Source of the DNA: an uncultured Kordiimonas sp.
GTDB lineage: Bacteria > Pseudomonadota > Alphaproteobacteria > Sphingomonadales > Kordiimonadaceae
Direction: 5' to 3'
Assembly (NCBI GenBank): GCA_947492375.1
Contig: CANLMI010000001.1
Location: 1,339,275 to 1,403,274, forward strand
Length of the DNA stretch: 64,000 bases
Shown: positions 52,036 to 61,411 of the stretch, piece after piece
How positions within the stretch are numbered: the first letter of the stretch is position 1
Layout: every line of letters starts with the position of its first letter
Notes under the pieces: generated by a model
What the model saw: only the letters and a program-made list of their open reading frames with translations
What the model was told of the DNA's origin: nothing
The model's database searches: none
Position numbers and translations under genes: made by a program

Positions 52036-54306
52036 ATGCGTAACAACTCAACTTTTAATGATGATCGACCAATTGATACTATACAGCAAGATAGGCTTGG
52101 ATATGCAGAAGCAGCAGAAAAAGTTGCCAAGACTATTCAAGATTTCGCTTCTCCTGAAGGCTTCGTATTAGGGCTTGAAGGGAATTGGGGTTCAGGAAAG
52201 TCTGGCTTGGTCAATCTCATTGCAACCGCTTTAAAGAATTATGATAATGCACCTGAAGTTATAAAATTTTCGCCTTGGCTCATAAGTTCAAGAGAAGGTT
52301 TATTAAGCGAGTTATTCAGAGAGCTAGTTGATGCCACTGGTAAAATTGAGTTGAAAGAGATCAGCTCTAAAGAAACACCCGAACACTTCAAATGGTTCAG
52401 AGAACAATATCACAACCGCAAACGACTGGCTGCTAGGAAGGCGCTAAAGTCACAAATGGAAAGTTTCTCCAGTCATCTCGTGAAAGTTGGCCATATAGCA
52501 AAACTTGCTGAATTTGCTGGAGTTTCAGGTGCATCGATAGTTGGAGAAAGCGCAGTAAAAGCCGGAGAAAAAGTTAAATCCCTGACGAATAACGCTTCAC
52601 TTGAGGAAGAAAAAGCAGCCTTAAAAACAGAGCTACGCAAACTCTCACGGCAAATAGTAATTTTTATCGATGACTTAGATAGGCTAAATCCGAGTGAGGC
52701 AGGTGAAATCGTAAGACTTATTCGGGCTGTAACGGACTTTCCGAATATCGTATATGTTTTATGTTATTCAAGACCAATACTGGCTCAAAGCCTTTCCAAG
52801 GCCTATTCAATCAATGATGGTGAAGCCTATATCGAAAAGATTGTGCAAACTTCATTTTCTATTCCCAAACCTGATGATTTCGACCTTCGGAGAATGTTAC
52901 GGGAAGATATTGACGCATTATTCCCAAGAGATGCGCAACGCAATTATGTTGAAGATCAAAACCAAGAATATTATCTTTCCGACGTTATTGATATTGAAGG
53001 CGGCATTTTCCTAAAAACACCAAGAGATGTAAGTAGAGTTGTAAATGCTCTGAGACTATATGCGGGACCAGTTATTGATAACGTCAATTTAGCTGACATA
53101 ACATGGCTACAAATAATACGAACCAATTGGATCGAATTATATAATTGGATTGAAGCATATGTTCACAATATTGCATCCATTTCCAATGGTTCGTATTTGA
53201 CCGAAACTCTGAAAGAAAGAGCTATCTCAGAACTTCAAGAGATCTTGGAATCATCCAAAGACTATAACTTTAACCTGGATAGGTTTGAGAATTTCCTGCC
53301 AGGTTTTCAGATGATACTTCATACTTCAGAGAACACAGAAGAATGGAAAATTTTTCAGGATATTAACCATCCCGCGCTTGCTGGTCATATTGCTAACAAA
53401 CGCCTTGCTAGCCCACAACACTATAAGTTTTATTTTGCTTTTTCAAAACCTGCAGATGCTTTGGATGACGAAGAGTTTCACTCGTATATTCAGGCAACAA
53501 TTAACAACAAAGAACATGCTATCAACATATTTAAAGATTTAGCACAAGCCGACAGGCCGCAAGGGGGTGTATTCGCTGAGATTTTAATCAATCGACTTAC
53601 AGGAAGCACCTTTGACCAACAGCCTACTTCAGCCATGACTGGTATTATTCAAAGTCTTGCAAACGGTATGGATATAGCTGCCCAAAATAGCCCTATTGGT
53701 AACAATGAACGCCCTTGGGTATGGTATAGTGGAACAAAACTTTTCAAACTAGCTTGGGCAAAAACGCCTCATGAGCAACGTACAGAATTACTCGTGAACA
53801 CATTCCAGTTTGGTGAGGCATTAGGGTGGTTATCAGAGATATTACGATCTGCCACTCACTCTCTTGGAATTCATGGTGACAAACCTGCTTCACCCGATAA
53901 ACAATTCTTTACACATGAAGAATATTCACAGGTTGAGAAATTGTTGCGTGAGCGTTTTAATTCCATCCCGCCTGAAGAGTTATTAAATGTACCATATTTT
54001 ATAAACCTGCTATTTGCCTGGTCGCAAAGTAGTGTTGAAGGCAAGAAAGAAGCTGAAGAATGGGCCGAGGCACGCGTTCATTCTGATCTGGAATTTTTCC
54101 CCTTTCTGGAAAAAATGCTGACAACTTCGAAAACTGAAAATAGTAGGTATTCCCTATTAAAGGAAGAAAACTTATCGCCATTTCTAAATATTGATAAGGT
54201 AAGGTCCATATTGCAATCTTATGCTAATGTTTCGACCTCCACTCAAAAAAGCGAGCGTGCACGAAAGCTTCTGGATGCTATAGACATGGCAAAACGTGAG
54301 TGGTAA
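52036..54306 (+). CDS. KAP-family P-loop NTPase
   Basis: The protein has 756 residues and no membrane segment that I can see. The KAP core has Walker A GNWGSGKS (near residue 53) and Walker B VIFIDDLDRL (near 210), followed by NPSEAGEIVRLIRAV and the sensor segment YVLCYSRPIL. DRLNPSE is the usual KAP continuation. The long C-terminal half (about 350-756) is helical, without a named domain, and may be the sensor. KAP NTPases include the phage-exclusion protein PifA, and many sit in defence islands; activity here is inferred from family and context. Confidence 0.82.
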   Translation: MRNNSTFNDDRPIDTIQQDRLGYAEAAEKVAKTIQDFASPEGFVLGLEGNWGSGKSGLVNLIATALKNYDNAPEVIKFSPWLISSREGLLSELFRELVDATGKIELKEISSKETPEHFKWFREQYHNRKRLAARKALKSQMESFSSHLVKVGHIAKLAEFAGVSGASIVGESAVKAGEKVKSLTNNASLEEEKAALKTELRKLSRQIVIFIDDLDRLNPSEAGEIVRLIRAVTDFPNIVYVLCYSRPILAQSLSKAYSINDGEAYIEKIVQTSFSIPKPDDFDLRRMLREDIDALFPRDAQRNYVEDQNQEYYLSDVIDIEGGIFLKTPRDVSRVVNALRLYAGPVIDNVNLADITWLQIIRTNWIELYNWIEAYVHNIASISNGSYLTETLKERAISELQEILESSKDYNFNLDRFENFLPGFQMILHTSENTEEWKIFQDINHPALAGHIANKRLASPQHYKFYFAFSKPADALDDEEFHSYIQATINNKEHAINIFKDLAQADRPQGGVFAEILINRLTGSTFDQQPTSAMTGIIQSLANGMDIAAQNSPIGNNERPWVWYSGTKLFKLAWAKTPHEQRTELLVNTFQFGEALGWLSEILRSATHSLGIHGDKPASPDKQFFTHEEYSQVEKLLRERFNSIPPEELLNVPYFINLLFAWSQSSVEGKKEAEEWAEARVHSDLEFFPFLEKMLTTSKTENSRYSLLKEENLSPFLNIDKVRSILQSYANVSTSTQKSERARKLLDAIDMAKREW

Positions 54307-54510
54307 AAGCAGCCTTCAAATTAGTATAAATAGTTAAATAATGAACTATATATTACCTTTAGGCTTTTATGCTGCGCCGCACAAAGTTATCTTAACCGTA
54401 TTTTTATCAAATACATCTATAATAATAGTCATGGTTGAGGTGGGTCATTTCTATAAAAACAATGCTATTTGGACTTGGTGGGATACATCGGGGCGCGGTG
54501 TGTTTGACAC

Positions 54511-54560
54511 AACAACTCATAACCCTGTTATGAGTTGTTACAGCTTATCCTTGGATAAGC
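54511..54560. repeat. Two adjacent perfect inverted repeats
   Basis: The first has 13-bp arms (AACAACTCATAAC and complement) around CCT (54511-54539). The second has 8-bp arms (GCTTATCC and complement) around TT (54543-54560). They lie in the 285-bp gap between the KAP gene and the gene at 54592, about 30 bp before the latter. Without a T-run they are more likely operators or protein-binding sites than a terminator. Confidence 0.55.
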
Positions 54561-54591
54561 GCAGGTTCCCAGAAAGTCAGGCGGTGGTTTA

Positions 54592-55221
54592 ATGCCTGAC
54601 GATTTTACCTTTCATTTAGAGGCAAGGCGCATTCGGCGCTTAATCGAAGAATTCAACGATCTTCAAAACGAAATTGCTGGCCGTGACGTGGGCAAGAATA
54701 GCCGCTTCTTGCCAGATCATGATAAACATGTAAACGGCAAGAGTAAATCTGACCGTAAAGCAGGCCTAACGGCTTTTGATATTGTGATACAGGATATTGA
54801 ATATCAGAAGGCCTATCAACGGACCTATCATGCTTTAACTGATACAGAAGCATTGCTTCATGATACCTTGCTGCGGTCACAAGAAAGGCTGGATGAAACG
54901 CGCAAGGCTTTACAAGGTGCGAAAGACGCAGGTGTAAATACTGACGAACTGAAGAGGCTTAAACGTGCTGTGACGGATGCCAAGAACCAGCATGACCGTT
55001 TACTTGATTATGATAGCGACCTACAAACTATCCGTGATCATATGCAGGACCATGATAACCCCCCGTCACAAGCTGAACTTGATGGATATCAGAAACAGAT
55101 TGGTGACCTGCATAATGAAATCAAACAGCATAACTTTGAGTATCAGCAAGCCGTTCCTGAAACCGAGATATCATCAGAAATAGAAGAGCGTTCTTCCGAA
55201 GTAAAACCACTTACTCTCTAG
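54592..55221 (+). CDS. Coiled-coil hypothetical protein
   Basis: The protein has 209 residues, highly charged and helical. The segment of about 75-190 is predicted coiled coil by its heptad pattern (TDTEALLHDTLLRSQERLDE, then LKRLKRAVTDAKNQHDRLL). It has no signal or membrane helix. GGCGGTGG serves as ribosome site. The last bases overlap the end of the convergent secreted-protein gene by 4 bp. Unknown function; likely an accessory or transfer protein of the element. Confidence 0.6.
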   Translation: MPDDFTFHLEARRIRRLIEEFNDLQNEIAGRDVGKNSRFLPDHDKHVNGKSKSDRKAGLTAFDIVIQDIEYQKAYQRTYHALTDTEALLHDTLLRSQERLDETRKALQGAKDAGVNTDELKRLKRAVTDAKNQHDRLLDYDSDLQTIRDHMQDHDNPPSQAELDGYQKQIGDLHNEIKQHNFEYQQAVPETEISSEIEERSSEVKPLTL

Positions 55222-55547
55222 CCAAGGATTTTACCGCACTGTTTTTCAACAACAGCAAGTATGACTGCACGGGGATGATATGTCGGATACTGTTGCATGA
55301 TGCTTAAGACTTCTTCCACTGCCTGATCAGGCTTATTGTAAAACCAATCATCAATACATTTACCCTGAATTTTATCCACTCTACCTGCGATTAGAGATGC
55401 CATGCCCACATTGGCATCAATGTATGAGCGCTGTGCAGCCTTTTCCCAGTCGAGAAACTGTTCACCCGTAAAGGCCTGAGCTTGTATCGGCATCGCTATG
55501 CCGCAGATCAGAATCAAAGATAAGGTTGCAAATAAGGCCTTTTTCAT
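55218..55547 (-). CDS. Small secreted protein, possibly Rap1a/Tai-like
   Basis: The protein has 109 residues with a clear signal peptide (cleavage near QAQA). The mature part is helical with two cysteines (GKCIDDW and EKQCGK) that could form a disulphide, and YPTYHPRAVILAVVEKQC. The pattern of helix, two cysteines and a YxxxHPxxxxxxAxxxV segment resembles Rap1a/Tai periplasmic immunity-like proteins. This is a weak resemblance; an unrelated entry-exclusion or envelope protein is possible. Confidence 0.55.
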   Translation of the reverse strand: MKKALFATLSLILICGIAMPIQAQAFTGEQFLDWEKAAQRSYIDANVGMASLIAGRVDKIQGKCIDDWFYNKPDQAVEEVLSIMQQYPTYHPRAVILAVVEKQCGKILG

Positions 55548-55732
55548 TGCCTGTGGGTAAGGCGAACAATATGGGGAATAGTGTTTGAACTGTTGATTCT
55601 ACTCACTTAAATTATCGTTAAGGCACATCAATAAAAGTGCCATCAACTGCCAGAAACGGCTTAATCCTTGAGAGTGTGACCCGATGAAACAGAATTCCCC
55701 ATTCTGTTCAAAAAGTGATCAAGGAAAGCACC

Positions 55733-56344
55733 ATGTCAGCAACCAACAATACATACAAACGATTATCCCTGTTTACGGGTACAGGTGAGCGGAAATATCT
55801 GAATGAAGCTGAACGGGACCGTTTTCTTAAAGCTATACCGGTTCTCAAAAATCCAATCGAGCAGACATACTGTGAGATGCTGTTTTGGACGGGGTGCCGG
55901 GTGAGTGAAGCCCTTGCCCTGACACACCAGCATATAGACCTTGAAGAACGCATGATCATTATCCGCAGCTTGAAGAAACGTTCAAAACAAAAGGGCAGCC
56001 ATTACAGGCCTGTTCCTATTCCTGACCATTTTGCAGACAGGCTCAATCAAGTCCACTCAGTAGGACTACATCATATGACGGGATCAGTGGACAAGCTTTG
56101 GGGTTTCAGTCGCACGACTGCATGGCAGCGTATTAGCAAGGTCATGCATGCTGCACAAATACACGGCGCTATGGGATGTGGTAAAGGACTGCGCCACAGT
56201 TACGGGGTGCATGCCGCCCTTAAGGGAATACCAGAAACCCGGATCAAGAAATGGCTAGGACATGAACATCTGGAAACTACAAGTATTTACCTTGATGTCG
56301 CTGGACCAGAGGATCGGGCAATAGCAGAGAGGATGTGGACGTAA
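55733..56344 (+). CDS. Compact tyrosine recombinase without N-terminal DNA-binding domain
   Basis: The ATG at 55733 has AAGGAAAG upstream; a GTG six codons earlier is less likely. The protein has 203 residues, essentially a bare catalytic domain. Catalytic residues: arginine in TGCRVSEAL, GLRHSYG box, histidine in LGHEHLETT and tyrosine in SIYLD. Small recombinases of this kind occur on plasmids and conjugative elements, where they resolve multimers or act on their own sites. It has no close relation to the integrase at 45217. Confidence 0.85.
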   Translation: MSATNNTYKRLSLFTGTGERKYLNEAERDRFLKAIPVLKNPIEQTYCEMLFWTGCRVSEALALTHQHIDLEERMIIIRSLKKRSKQKGSHYRPVPIPDHFADRLNQVHSVGLHHMTGSVDKLWGFSRTTAWQRISKVMHAAQIHGAMGCGKGLRHSYGVHAALKGIPETRIKKWLGHEHLETTSIYLDVAGPEDRAIAERMWT

Positions 56345-56389
56345 ATGAGGTTTGGAAAACTGATAAGTTGCTCTCATCTTCAAATATGA

Positions 56390-56599
56390 TTAACGAATGA
56401 TTCAAAACAGCCAGACTGCCTTGACAAATATTCCAACCACACAATGCGCAAAACATGGGGGCATTTGCAGCACAAGCTCTATGACGAAAAGCTTTCACGC
56501 TTAATGCGGGCATATGGTTACGCCTCAGAGCAACAAACGCTTGAATATCTCTGCATTCAGCCAAAAGATATTGCAGGGCTTTATTCGGGTGAGTTTTGA
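56390..56599 (+). pseudogene. C-terminal fragment of another tyrosine recombinase
   Basis: A frame open from 56390 to the TGA at 56597 reads KYSNHTMRKTWGHLQHKLYD, then LMRAYGYASEQQTLEYLCI. The histidine-x-x-arginine box (NHTMRKTWG) and the LEYLCI tyrosine are the end of a plasmid-type recombinase catalytic domain. The first catalytic arginine and everything before it are absent. The internal ATG at 56444 could give 51 residues. It is best read as the remains of a third recombinase. Confidence 0.65.
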
Positions 56600-56605
56600 A
56601 AATGG

Positions 56606-59600
56606 CTAATGAAAAGTCTTTACCACTTCTGGATCGATTTCATAAATCCAGAATGTATCACCAACAGCTATAATGCGGTTTTCATCAACAATTAGATCGC
56701 GAAAAGATCGAGGCGGTATAATAACATCTGATATCCTACCCGCATAATCCCATAACAAGATAACTCCGTCATCGCCATAGCTAACGAAACCGTCACTAAA
56801 GTCACAAATACCCAGTACTCCTTCATTGCCGGTATGCGCTTTCAGGTGACCAGCGCCATCAATTCGGTTGCCATTTTTATCCCAGACCACGATGGCACCA
56901 CCACCAAAGCTAATAAAACCATTACCAAAATCATGAACACCCTCTACTCCCAAAGGGCCTGTGTGTGCCTTTGGGTGTCCAACACCTTCAATCCGCTTAC
57001 CGCCTTTATCCCAAACCACGATAGCACCATCACCGCCATAGCTAATGAACCCATCACCAAAATCATGGATACCTTTTACCCCACCATAGCCGGAATGCGC
57101 TTTCTGGTGTCCAGCACCTTCAATCCGAGCACCACTTTTGTCCCAGATCACGATAGCGCCATCATCGCCATAACTGATAAATCCATCACCAAAATCATGG
57201 ATACCGCTTACTCCCTCAAAACATTCACCTAAATTCAAAATATCTTCTAACACATCATAGCCAGAATGTGCTTTCGGGTGACCCGCATCTTCAACCCGTT
57301 TACCGCCTTTATCCCAAACCACGATAGCACCATCACCGCCATAGCTAATGAACCCATCACCAAAATCATGGATACCTTCTACTCCACCATAGCCAGTATG
57401 TGCATTCGGGTGACCAGCACCTTCAATCCGCGTACCACTTTTGTCCCAGACCACGATAGCACCATCACCGCCATAGCTAATGAACCCATCACCAAAATCA
57501 TGGATACCTTTTACCCCATCAATGCCAGTATGGGCTTCCGGGTGTCCAGCACCTTCAACCCGCTTACCGACGCTGTCCCAGACCACGATAGCGCCATCAT
57601 AACCGTAACTGATAAAACCATCCTTAAAATCATGAATGCCCGTCACACCATATTTTCCAGTGTGAGCTTTTGGATCACCAGCACCCTCAATCCGTTTCCC
57701 ATCGCTGTTCCAAACCAAGATAGCGCCATCGCCACCATAGCTAATAAAGCCATTACCAAAATAATGAATGCCGATTTCACCATTATGGCCAATATGAGCT
57801 TTCAGACAGCCAGCGTCTGCAATCCGCTCCCCATCTTTATTCCAAACTAAGATTGCACCATCACTACTGCGGGTGATGAAGCCTTCGCCAAAATCGTAGA
57901 TTCCTTTTAAGGATAATACGGCATTAGCAAACGTATTCCCCGACCAATTATTGGGGAATTCCCAGATCAATATATCACCATTCCCGCCATAGCTTATAAA
58001 CCCACCCCCAAAATCGTGGATACCTTCTACACCAGTAATGCCAGTATGCGCATTCAGTTGACCAGCACCTTCAATCCGAGCACCACTTTTGTCCCAGACC
58101 AAGATAGCGCCATCACCATAGCTGATAAACCCATCCCCAAAATCGTGGATACCCTTTACCCCAATAAATTCTGTATGAGCATTGTGGTGACCAGCATCGT
58201 CAACCCGCTTACCATCGCTGTCCCAGACCAAGATAGCGCCACCACCATAACTTAAAAAGCCATTACCAAAACCATGGATGCCTTTTACTCCTATAAAGCA
58301 TGAATGCGCTTTCGGGTGTCCAGCACCTTCAATCCGAGCACCACTTTTGTCCCAGATCACGATAGCGCCATCATCGCCATAACTGATAAATCCATCACCA
58401 AAATCAAGAATGCCGCATACCCCATGATCGCCAGTATGTGCATTCGGGTGACCAGCACCTTCAATCCGAGTACCACTTTTGTCCCAGATCACGATAGCAC
58501 CATCATCGCCATAGCTAATGAATCCATCACCAAAATCATGGATACCTTCTACTCCACCATTGCCAGTATGGGCTTTCGGGTGACCGGCGCCATCAATTTG
58601 CTTTCCATCACTGTTCCAGATTATGACTGCGCCATCACCGCCATAGCTAATGAATCCATCACCAAAATCATGGATACCTTTTACCCCATGATCGCCGGAA
58701 TGCGCTTTCGGATGACCCGCACCTTCAATCCGAGTACCATCTTTGTCCCAGGTCACGATAGCACCATCATCGCCATAGCTAATGAATCCATCACCAAAAT
58801 CATGGATACCTTCCACTCCACCATAGCCAGTATGTGCATTCGGGTGACCAGCACCTTCAATCCGAGTACCATCACTGTTCCAGATCACGATAGCACCATC
58901 ACCGCCATAGCTAATGAATCCATCACCAAAATCATGGATACCTTTTACCCCATGATCGCCAGTATGTGCATTCGGGTGACCAGCGCCATCAATTCGCTTA
59001 CCGTCACTGTTCCAAATTAAAACTGCGCCATCACCGCCATAGCTAATGAATCCATCACCAAAATCATGGATACCTTCTACTCCACCATAGCCGGTATGCG
59101 CCTTCGGGTGACCCCCACTTTCAATCCGAGTACCATCTTTGTCCCAGATCACGATAGCGCCATCACGGCCATAGCTGATGAACCCATCATAAAAACTATG
59201 TATACCATTTGGGTCCATGTCTCTTGAATGGGCATTCAATCTTCTCACCAAACCTGAAAATGGAATCATTGACGTAGTTACAGCCCTCCTGTAACCGATA
59301 GGGGGTTCAGGTGGAAAGATAGCCGCGTCAGCAAACATTTGATGTAAAACACGATCTAACGCGATTTTATTGCTTGCTACGTTTTTTAAGAATGCCCCAA
59401 ACCTAACCTCGTTTTCCGCCCAAAACGCAGTCCAAAGCTGATTATCCATTCTGATTTTTTGATCTGTAGGAAGCGAAGCCCACAAGTCCATAGATTTATA
59501 AAACCTGAACAGAGCGCTATCTTCATCTTTCATTTGCGCAATCATGAATTTTGGGTTTGAAAGATATTTAATTCCCAAGTCTTCGAAATTTTGATCGTCA

Positions 59601-61348
59601 GATTTAATCAAATGCACCGCAAGCCAATCCAGCGCATATCTCCTCTCAAAACCCTCTAAATCAGACGTTTTTTCAGGATTCCAAACTTCTTCCATTTTTT
59701 TGATAAACCCGCGCTCGGTTTTCTTCGCGAGCCAGCTTTTATCTTCTATACCGTCTTTAACTTGATCTTCTTCCAAACCAATCACTTGGGCAAATGTTCG
59801 CGCCAACCGTGGGTGTGAAAACGACCAATTGCCATCACTATTTAAAAGCCATCGTGTAACCGGATATTTCAAGGCCGCAAAACTTGGGCAGCCACCCTTG
59901 AGATAAATATCAAGCTCAGCACTTGAAATCGGACCTTTTAAAATGCTTAAAAGCGCAAAAAGGGGCTTAACGGTTCTATCCCAATCAATAGCCGGGTTTC
60001 CCGCCAACTTATCCAATTGCTGCCATAGATACTTGTGGAATGGATTAGGCAAATCCTCGATGAATTTAGCGAGAATTTCAGGGTCATTTAGTTCTTTACG
60101 CTTCTTATCCAGATCATCAATTACAAAGGATAAAAACAGCGCCAACCCCTCTGTGGTGGTTTTTAAGGAATTGCCCAATTCATCTACTCGGTTTTTTTCC
60201 CATTCAGGAAAAACCTTTTCCAGCCATTCTTTAATGTCGTCATCGCCAAGGTTATCTAATGCAATACGATACTCTGAATTTTCAAAAACAGCCCAATCAC
60301 GCAAATATTCAGGATCATAACTTGTCTCTTTGCGCCCTGAGATAATGACGTAGACGTTTTCGGCTAAGCCTTCATCATCAATTAAAGGCTCAACTATTTG
60401 GCTTGCCTCATCTAGGCTATCTAAAATCAAGATCAGCTTTTGCCCATCAATCGGGGGTATCCTTAGAGCTTTATTGAGAGCTTCATGATGATCAGAATTC
60501 TCATATGGCAATTTAAAATCACTCCAAGGGGAGAAGCGATCAAACTGCCATACTAAATCGCTGAGAGCTCTATTTACATCAGACAAAGTGCCAAATTGGT
60601 TCGAGAAAAAATGAGCAAGAATATGTTCTTTGAAAGCTCGTTCAGGTTTTCTTTGTTGTTCAATACGCCGCTCGTACCATTTCGCAAGCAATGCTGATTT
60701 TCCTGTACCCGCAGGTGCAGATACAATCATTAAACCGCCGCTGGTGGCATCTATAAAATCATCAATCCGGTCTAGTGTTTTTCCGCGCCCTGAAAAGTTG
60801 ATTTTTAAATCAACTATTCGCTTCGAAACCGCAGTATTTACACTGTCATATTCCTGAATAAGCCGCGTTTTGGTATATTGTATTACTGCCGGGTTAGCCG
60901 GGTTTTCTGTCTCTTTGAACTGCTCAATCCAATCCCTAAATGAAACTCCATCGTTCCATTCTTTAAAACTCTTACCTTCCGGCAAAACAGCTTTGTCAAT
61001 TTGCTCTGCAATCTTGGAAATTTTGGTATGACAATGAAAATAAATGGCCAGAGGGAAGCGAATATGTCCATTTCCAGCTTTCCATGACTTAAACAAGCCG
61101 TCTTTAAAATTTATATCTGTGAATTTGTCTTTGGTGGTTTTAGGGAATTCATCCGTAGTTTTATATACATCCTCAGCAAAGAGCTGCATTTTTACTTCCC
61201 GGCTATCTGGCTGGGTAATACCTTCAATTCTAGGGGCTGGTTTTCGATCTAAATGTGCGACTAAAACATCATAAATACCGTGGATAAGAATCCGATCGTC
61301 TATAGCAATAAATAAATTTACAAACTCATCAAAAGCCTTAATCGCCAC
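56606..61348 (-). CDS. NACHT-like STAND NTPase with 19 tandem repeats
   Basis: The protein has 1580 residues. An N-terminal domain of about 200 residues of unknown type (possible effector) is followed by an NTPase core: Walker A APAGTGKSALLAKW (near 217) and Walker B LILILDSLDEA (near 309), with VIISGRKE as a sensor-like segment. A helical region (about 370-700) follows. From about 711 to 1550 there are 19 copies of a 44-residue repeat centred on GFISYGGDGAIVIWDKDG, in a WD40/propeller-like pattern. STAND NTPases of this layout act in antiphage defence, with the repeats sensing a phage product. Repeats 10 and 15 are irregular: 10 is shorter and 15 carries a 13-residue insertion. Confidence 0.85.
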   Translation of the reverse strand: MAIKAFDEFVNLFIAIDDRILIHGIYDVLVAHLDRKPAPRIEGITQPDSREVKMQLFAEDVYKTTDEFPKTTKDKFTDINFKDGLFKSWKAGNGHIRFPLAIYFHCHTKISKIAEQIDKAVLPEGKSFKEWNDGVSFRDWIEQFKETENPANPAVIQYTKTRLIQEYDSVNTAVSKRIVDLKINFSGRGKTLDRIDDFIDATSGGLMIVSAPAGTGKSALLAKWYERRIEQQRKPERAFKEHILAHFFSNQFGTLSDVNRALSDLVWQFDRFSPWSDFKLPYENSDHHEALNKALRIPPIDGQKLILILDSLDEASQIVEPLIDDEGLAENVYVIISGRKETSYDPEYLRDWAVFENSEYRIALDNLGDDDIKEWLEKVFPEWEKNRVDELGNSLKTTTEGLALFLSFVIDDLDKKRKELNDPEILAKFIEDLPNPFHKYLWQQLDKLAGNPAIDWDRTVKPLFALLSILKGPISSAELDIYLKGGCPSFAALKYPVTRWLLNSDGNWSFSHPRLARTFAQVIGLEEDQVKDGIEDKSWLAKKTERGFIKKMEEVWNPEKTSDLEGFERRYALDWLAVHLIKSDDQNFEDLGIKYLSNPKFMIAQMKDEDSALFRFYKSMDLWASLPTDQKIRMDNQLWTAFWAENEVRFGAFLKNVASNKIALDRVLHQMFADAAIFPPEPPIGYRRAVTTSMIPFSGLVRRLNAHSRDMDPNGIHSFYDGFISYGRDGAIVIWDKDGTRIESGGHPKAHTGYGGVEGIHDFGDGFISYGGDGAVLIWNSDGKRIDGAGHPNAHTGDHGVKGIHDFGDGFISYGGDGAIVIWNSDGTRIEGAGHPNAHTGYGGVEGIHDFGDGFISYGDDGAIVTWDKDGTRIEGAGHPKAHSGDHGVKGIHDFGDGFISYGGDGAVIIWNSDGKQIDGAGHPKAHTGNGGVEGIHDFGDGFISYGDDGAIVIWDKSGTRIEGAGHPNAHTGDHGVCGILDFGDGFISYGDDGAIVIWDKSGARIEGAGHPKAHSCFIGVKGIHGFGNGFLSYGGGAILVWDSDGKRVDDAGHHNAHTEFIGVKGIHDFGDGFISYGDGAILVWDKSGARIEGAGQLNAHTGITGVEGIHDFGGGFISYGGNGDILIWEFPNNWSGNTFANAVLSLKGIYDFGEGFITRSSDGAILVWNKDGERIADAGCLKAHIGHNGEIGIHYFGNGFISYGGDGAILVWNSDGKRIEGAGDPKAHTGKYGVTGIHDFKDGFISYGYDGAIVVWDSVGKRVEGAGHPEAHTGIDGVKGIHDFGDGFISYGGDGAIVVWDKSGTRIEGAGHPNAHTGYGGVEGIHDFGDGFISYGGDGAIVVWDKGGKRVEDAGHPKAHSGYDVLEDILNLGECFEGVSGIHDFGDGFISYGDDGAIVIWDKSGARIEGAGHQKAHSGYGGVKGIHDFGDGFISYGGDGAIVVWDKGGKRIEGVGHPKAHTGPLGVEGVHDFGNGFISFGGGAIVVWDKNGNRIDGAGHLKAHTGNEGVLGICDFSDGFVSYGDDGVILLWDYAGRISDVIIPPRSFRDLIVDENRIIAVGDTFWIYEIDPEVVKTFH
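56700..59220 (-). repeat. Tandem 132-bp repeats inside the NACHT-like gene
   Basis: About 19 units of 132 bp (44 codons) lie head to tail; for example CCAGCACCTTCAA recurs exactly 132 bp apart at 57414 and 57546. Many units are nearly identical at the DNA level (such as those around 58500-59050), so copy number can change by recombination or slippage. The unit reads GFISYGxDGAIVIWxxxG then RIEGAGHPxAHTG. Confidence 0.85.
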
Positions 61349-61411
61349 ACAATATCCTTATCCGATACAGCTTGTGTATCAGCTACAGAATTTGCGATTA
61401 TGGGAATATAG

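Noticed and set aside
54341..54592. 83-residue open frame between the KAP gene and the coiled-coil gene
   Set aside because: No ribosome site, odd composition, and its second half runs through the two perfect inverted repeats at 54511-54560, which explain the sequence better.
58304..59020. 238-residue plus-strand open frame, with others between 56834 and 58255
   Set aside because: They are antisense to the 132-bp repeats of the NACHT-like gene, and their own repetition has the same period.
56700..59220. Possible CRISPR array
   Set aside because: Repeats are 132 bp, contiguous and in frame within one coding sequence, with no unique spacers.
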